The notes beneath the pieces were generated by a model, which was given only the letters and a program-made list of their open reading frames with translations, was not told where the DNA came from and made no database searches. A program made the translations under genes and the position numbers. Shown here one piece after another: positions 63,996 through 64,000 of a DNA stretch of 64,000 bases (position 1 is the first letter of the stretch; each line of letters starts with the position of its first letter). The stretch spans positions 1 through 64,000 of the forward strand of contig NZ_LPVY01000025.1 of assembly GCF_001613805.1 (NCBI RefSeq), in the 5' to 3' direction. This DNA is from Thalassospira lucentensis (GTDB taxonomy: Bacteria; Pseudomonadota; Alphaproteobacteria; Rhodospirillales; Thalassospiraceae).

Positions 63996-64000
63996 AAACC
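63992..64000 (+). CDS. Start of next inositol-operon gene (partial, likely iolD)
   Basis: ATG at 63992 overlaps the iolC stop (ATGA) with GGAGG at 63981-63985. Only Met-Lys-Thr is visible before the window ends. In alphaproteobacterial inositol operons iolC is usually followed by iolD, so that identity is a guess from order. Confidence 0.5.

Noticed and set aside
1-64000. CRISPR arrays, rRNA genes and complete insertion sequences
   Set aside because: Looked for regularly spaced repeats, rRNA-like blocks and transposase motifs; none seen. The island lacks an identifiable integrase or transposase gene.

Overview
The window looks like a chromosomal segment of a marine, heterotrophic alphaproteobacterium. 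Gene content (cytoplasm-facing scavenging operons, glycine-betaine oxidation, inositol ABC uptake with an RpiR-type regulator, BCCT carrier) and the style of the metabolic genes suggest a Rhodospirillales/Thalassospira-like genome. The genus is an inference from gene content, not a database result.

Layout. (1) 1-236: the 3' end of a class II tRNA with its terminator, a nested hairpin and a degenerate second copy of the tRNA 3' end. (2) 237-9603: a divergent IclR regulator and a seven-gene operon for import and breakdown of peptides or gamma-glutamyl compounds (substrate-binding protein, two permeases, two ATPases, a gamma-glutamyltransferase without signal peptide, an M20 peptidase). (3) about 10-42.2 kb: a large AT-richer surface-polysaccharide island. 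It holds an initiating sugar-phosphate transferase, a Wzx flippase, two Wzy/WaaL-like membrane proteins, several glycosyltransferases, a nonulosonic-acid set (DegT aminotransferase, SpsF-type cytidylyltransferase, RmlD-like reductase, PIG-L deacetylase, PseG, NeuB, WbqC, methyltransferase), an amino-sugar set (cupin, second aminotransferase, TylM1/DesVI-like methyltransferase), three sulfotransferases, an alkaline-phosphatase-superfamily membrane enzyme, a small AYIDP-motif membrane protein, an outer-membrane barrel and a lipoprotein hydrolase. (4) 42.9-43.7 kb: an orphan gene of unknown function. (5) 44-56 kb: a glycine-betaine catabolism module (gbcA, gbcB, BCCT transporter, GbdR-like regulator, etfAB, purU, a dimethylglycine dehydrogenase-like flavoprotein and fdhA). 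(6) 56.7-64 kb: a DUF3008-like small gene and a myo-inositol region (dehydrogenase, RpiR/IolR-like regulator, ABC transporter, iolC, start of the next gene).

How parts work together. In the betaine module the BCCT carrier imports betaine. GbcAB removes one methyl as formaldehyde, which FdhA oxidises. The flavoprotein demethylates dimethylglycine, passing electrons to EtfAB and carbon to tetrahydrofolate; PurU releases folate-bound carbon as formate. In the inositol region two matching inverted repeats, one in each divergent promoter region, fit the GGAA-N6-TTCC type of IolR operator. In the island, one set of genes makes CMP-activated nonulosonic acid, another probably an N-methylated amino sugar. 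The transferases, flippase and polymerases would build a repeat unit that the sulfotransferases may decorate. No Wza/Wzc-type export genes, no PseB/LegB-type dehydratase and no PseH-type acetyltransferase were recognised, so these must lie elsewhere.

The most interesting items are the variant nonulosonic-acid cluster with PIG-L and WbqC, a nearby transferase carrying all three motifs typical of bacterial sialyltransferases, the density of sulfotransferases, the paired inositol operators, a terminator hairpin that doubles as signal-peptide coding sequence, and the orphan gene at the right edge of the island.
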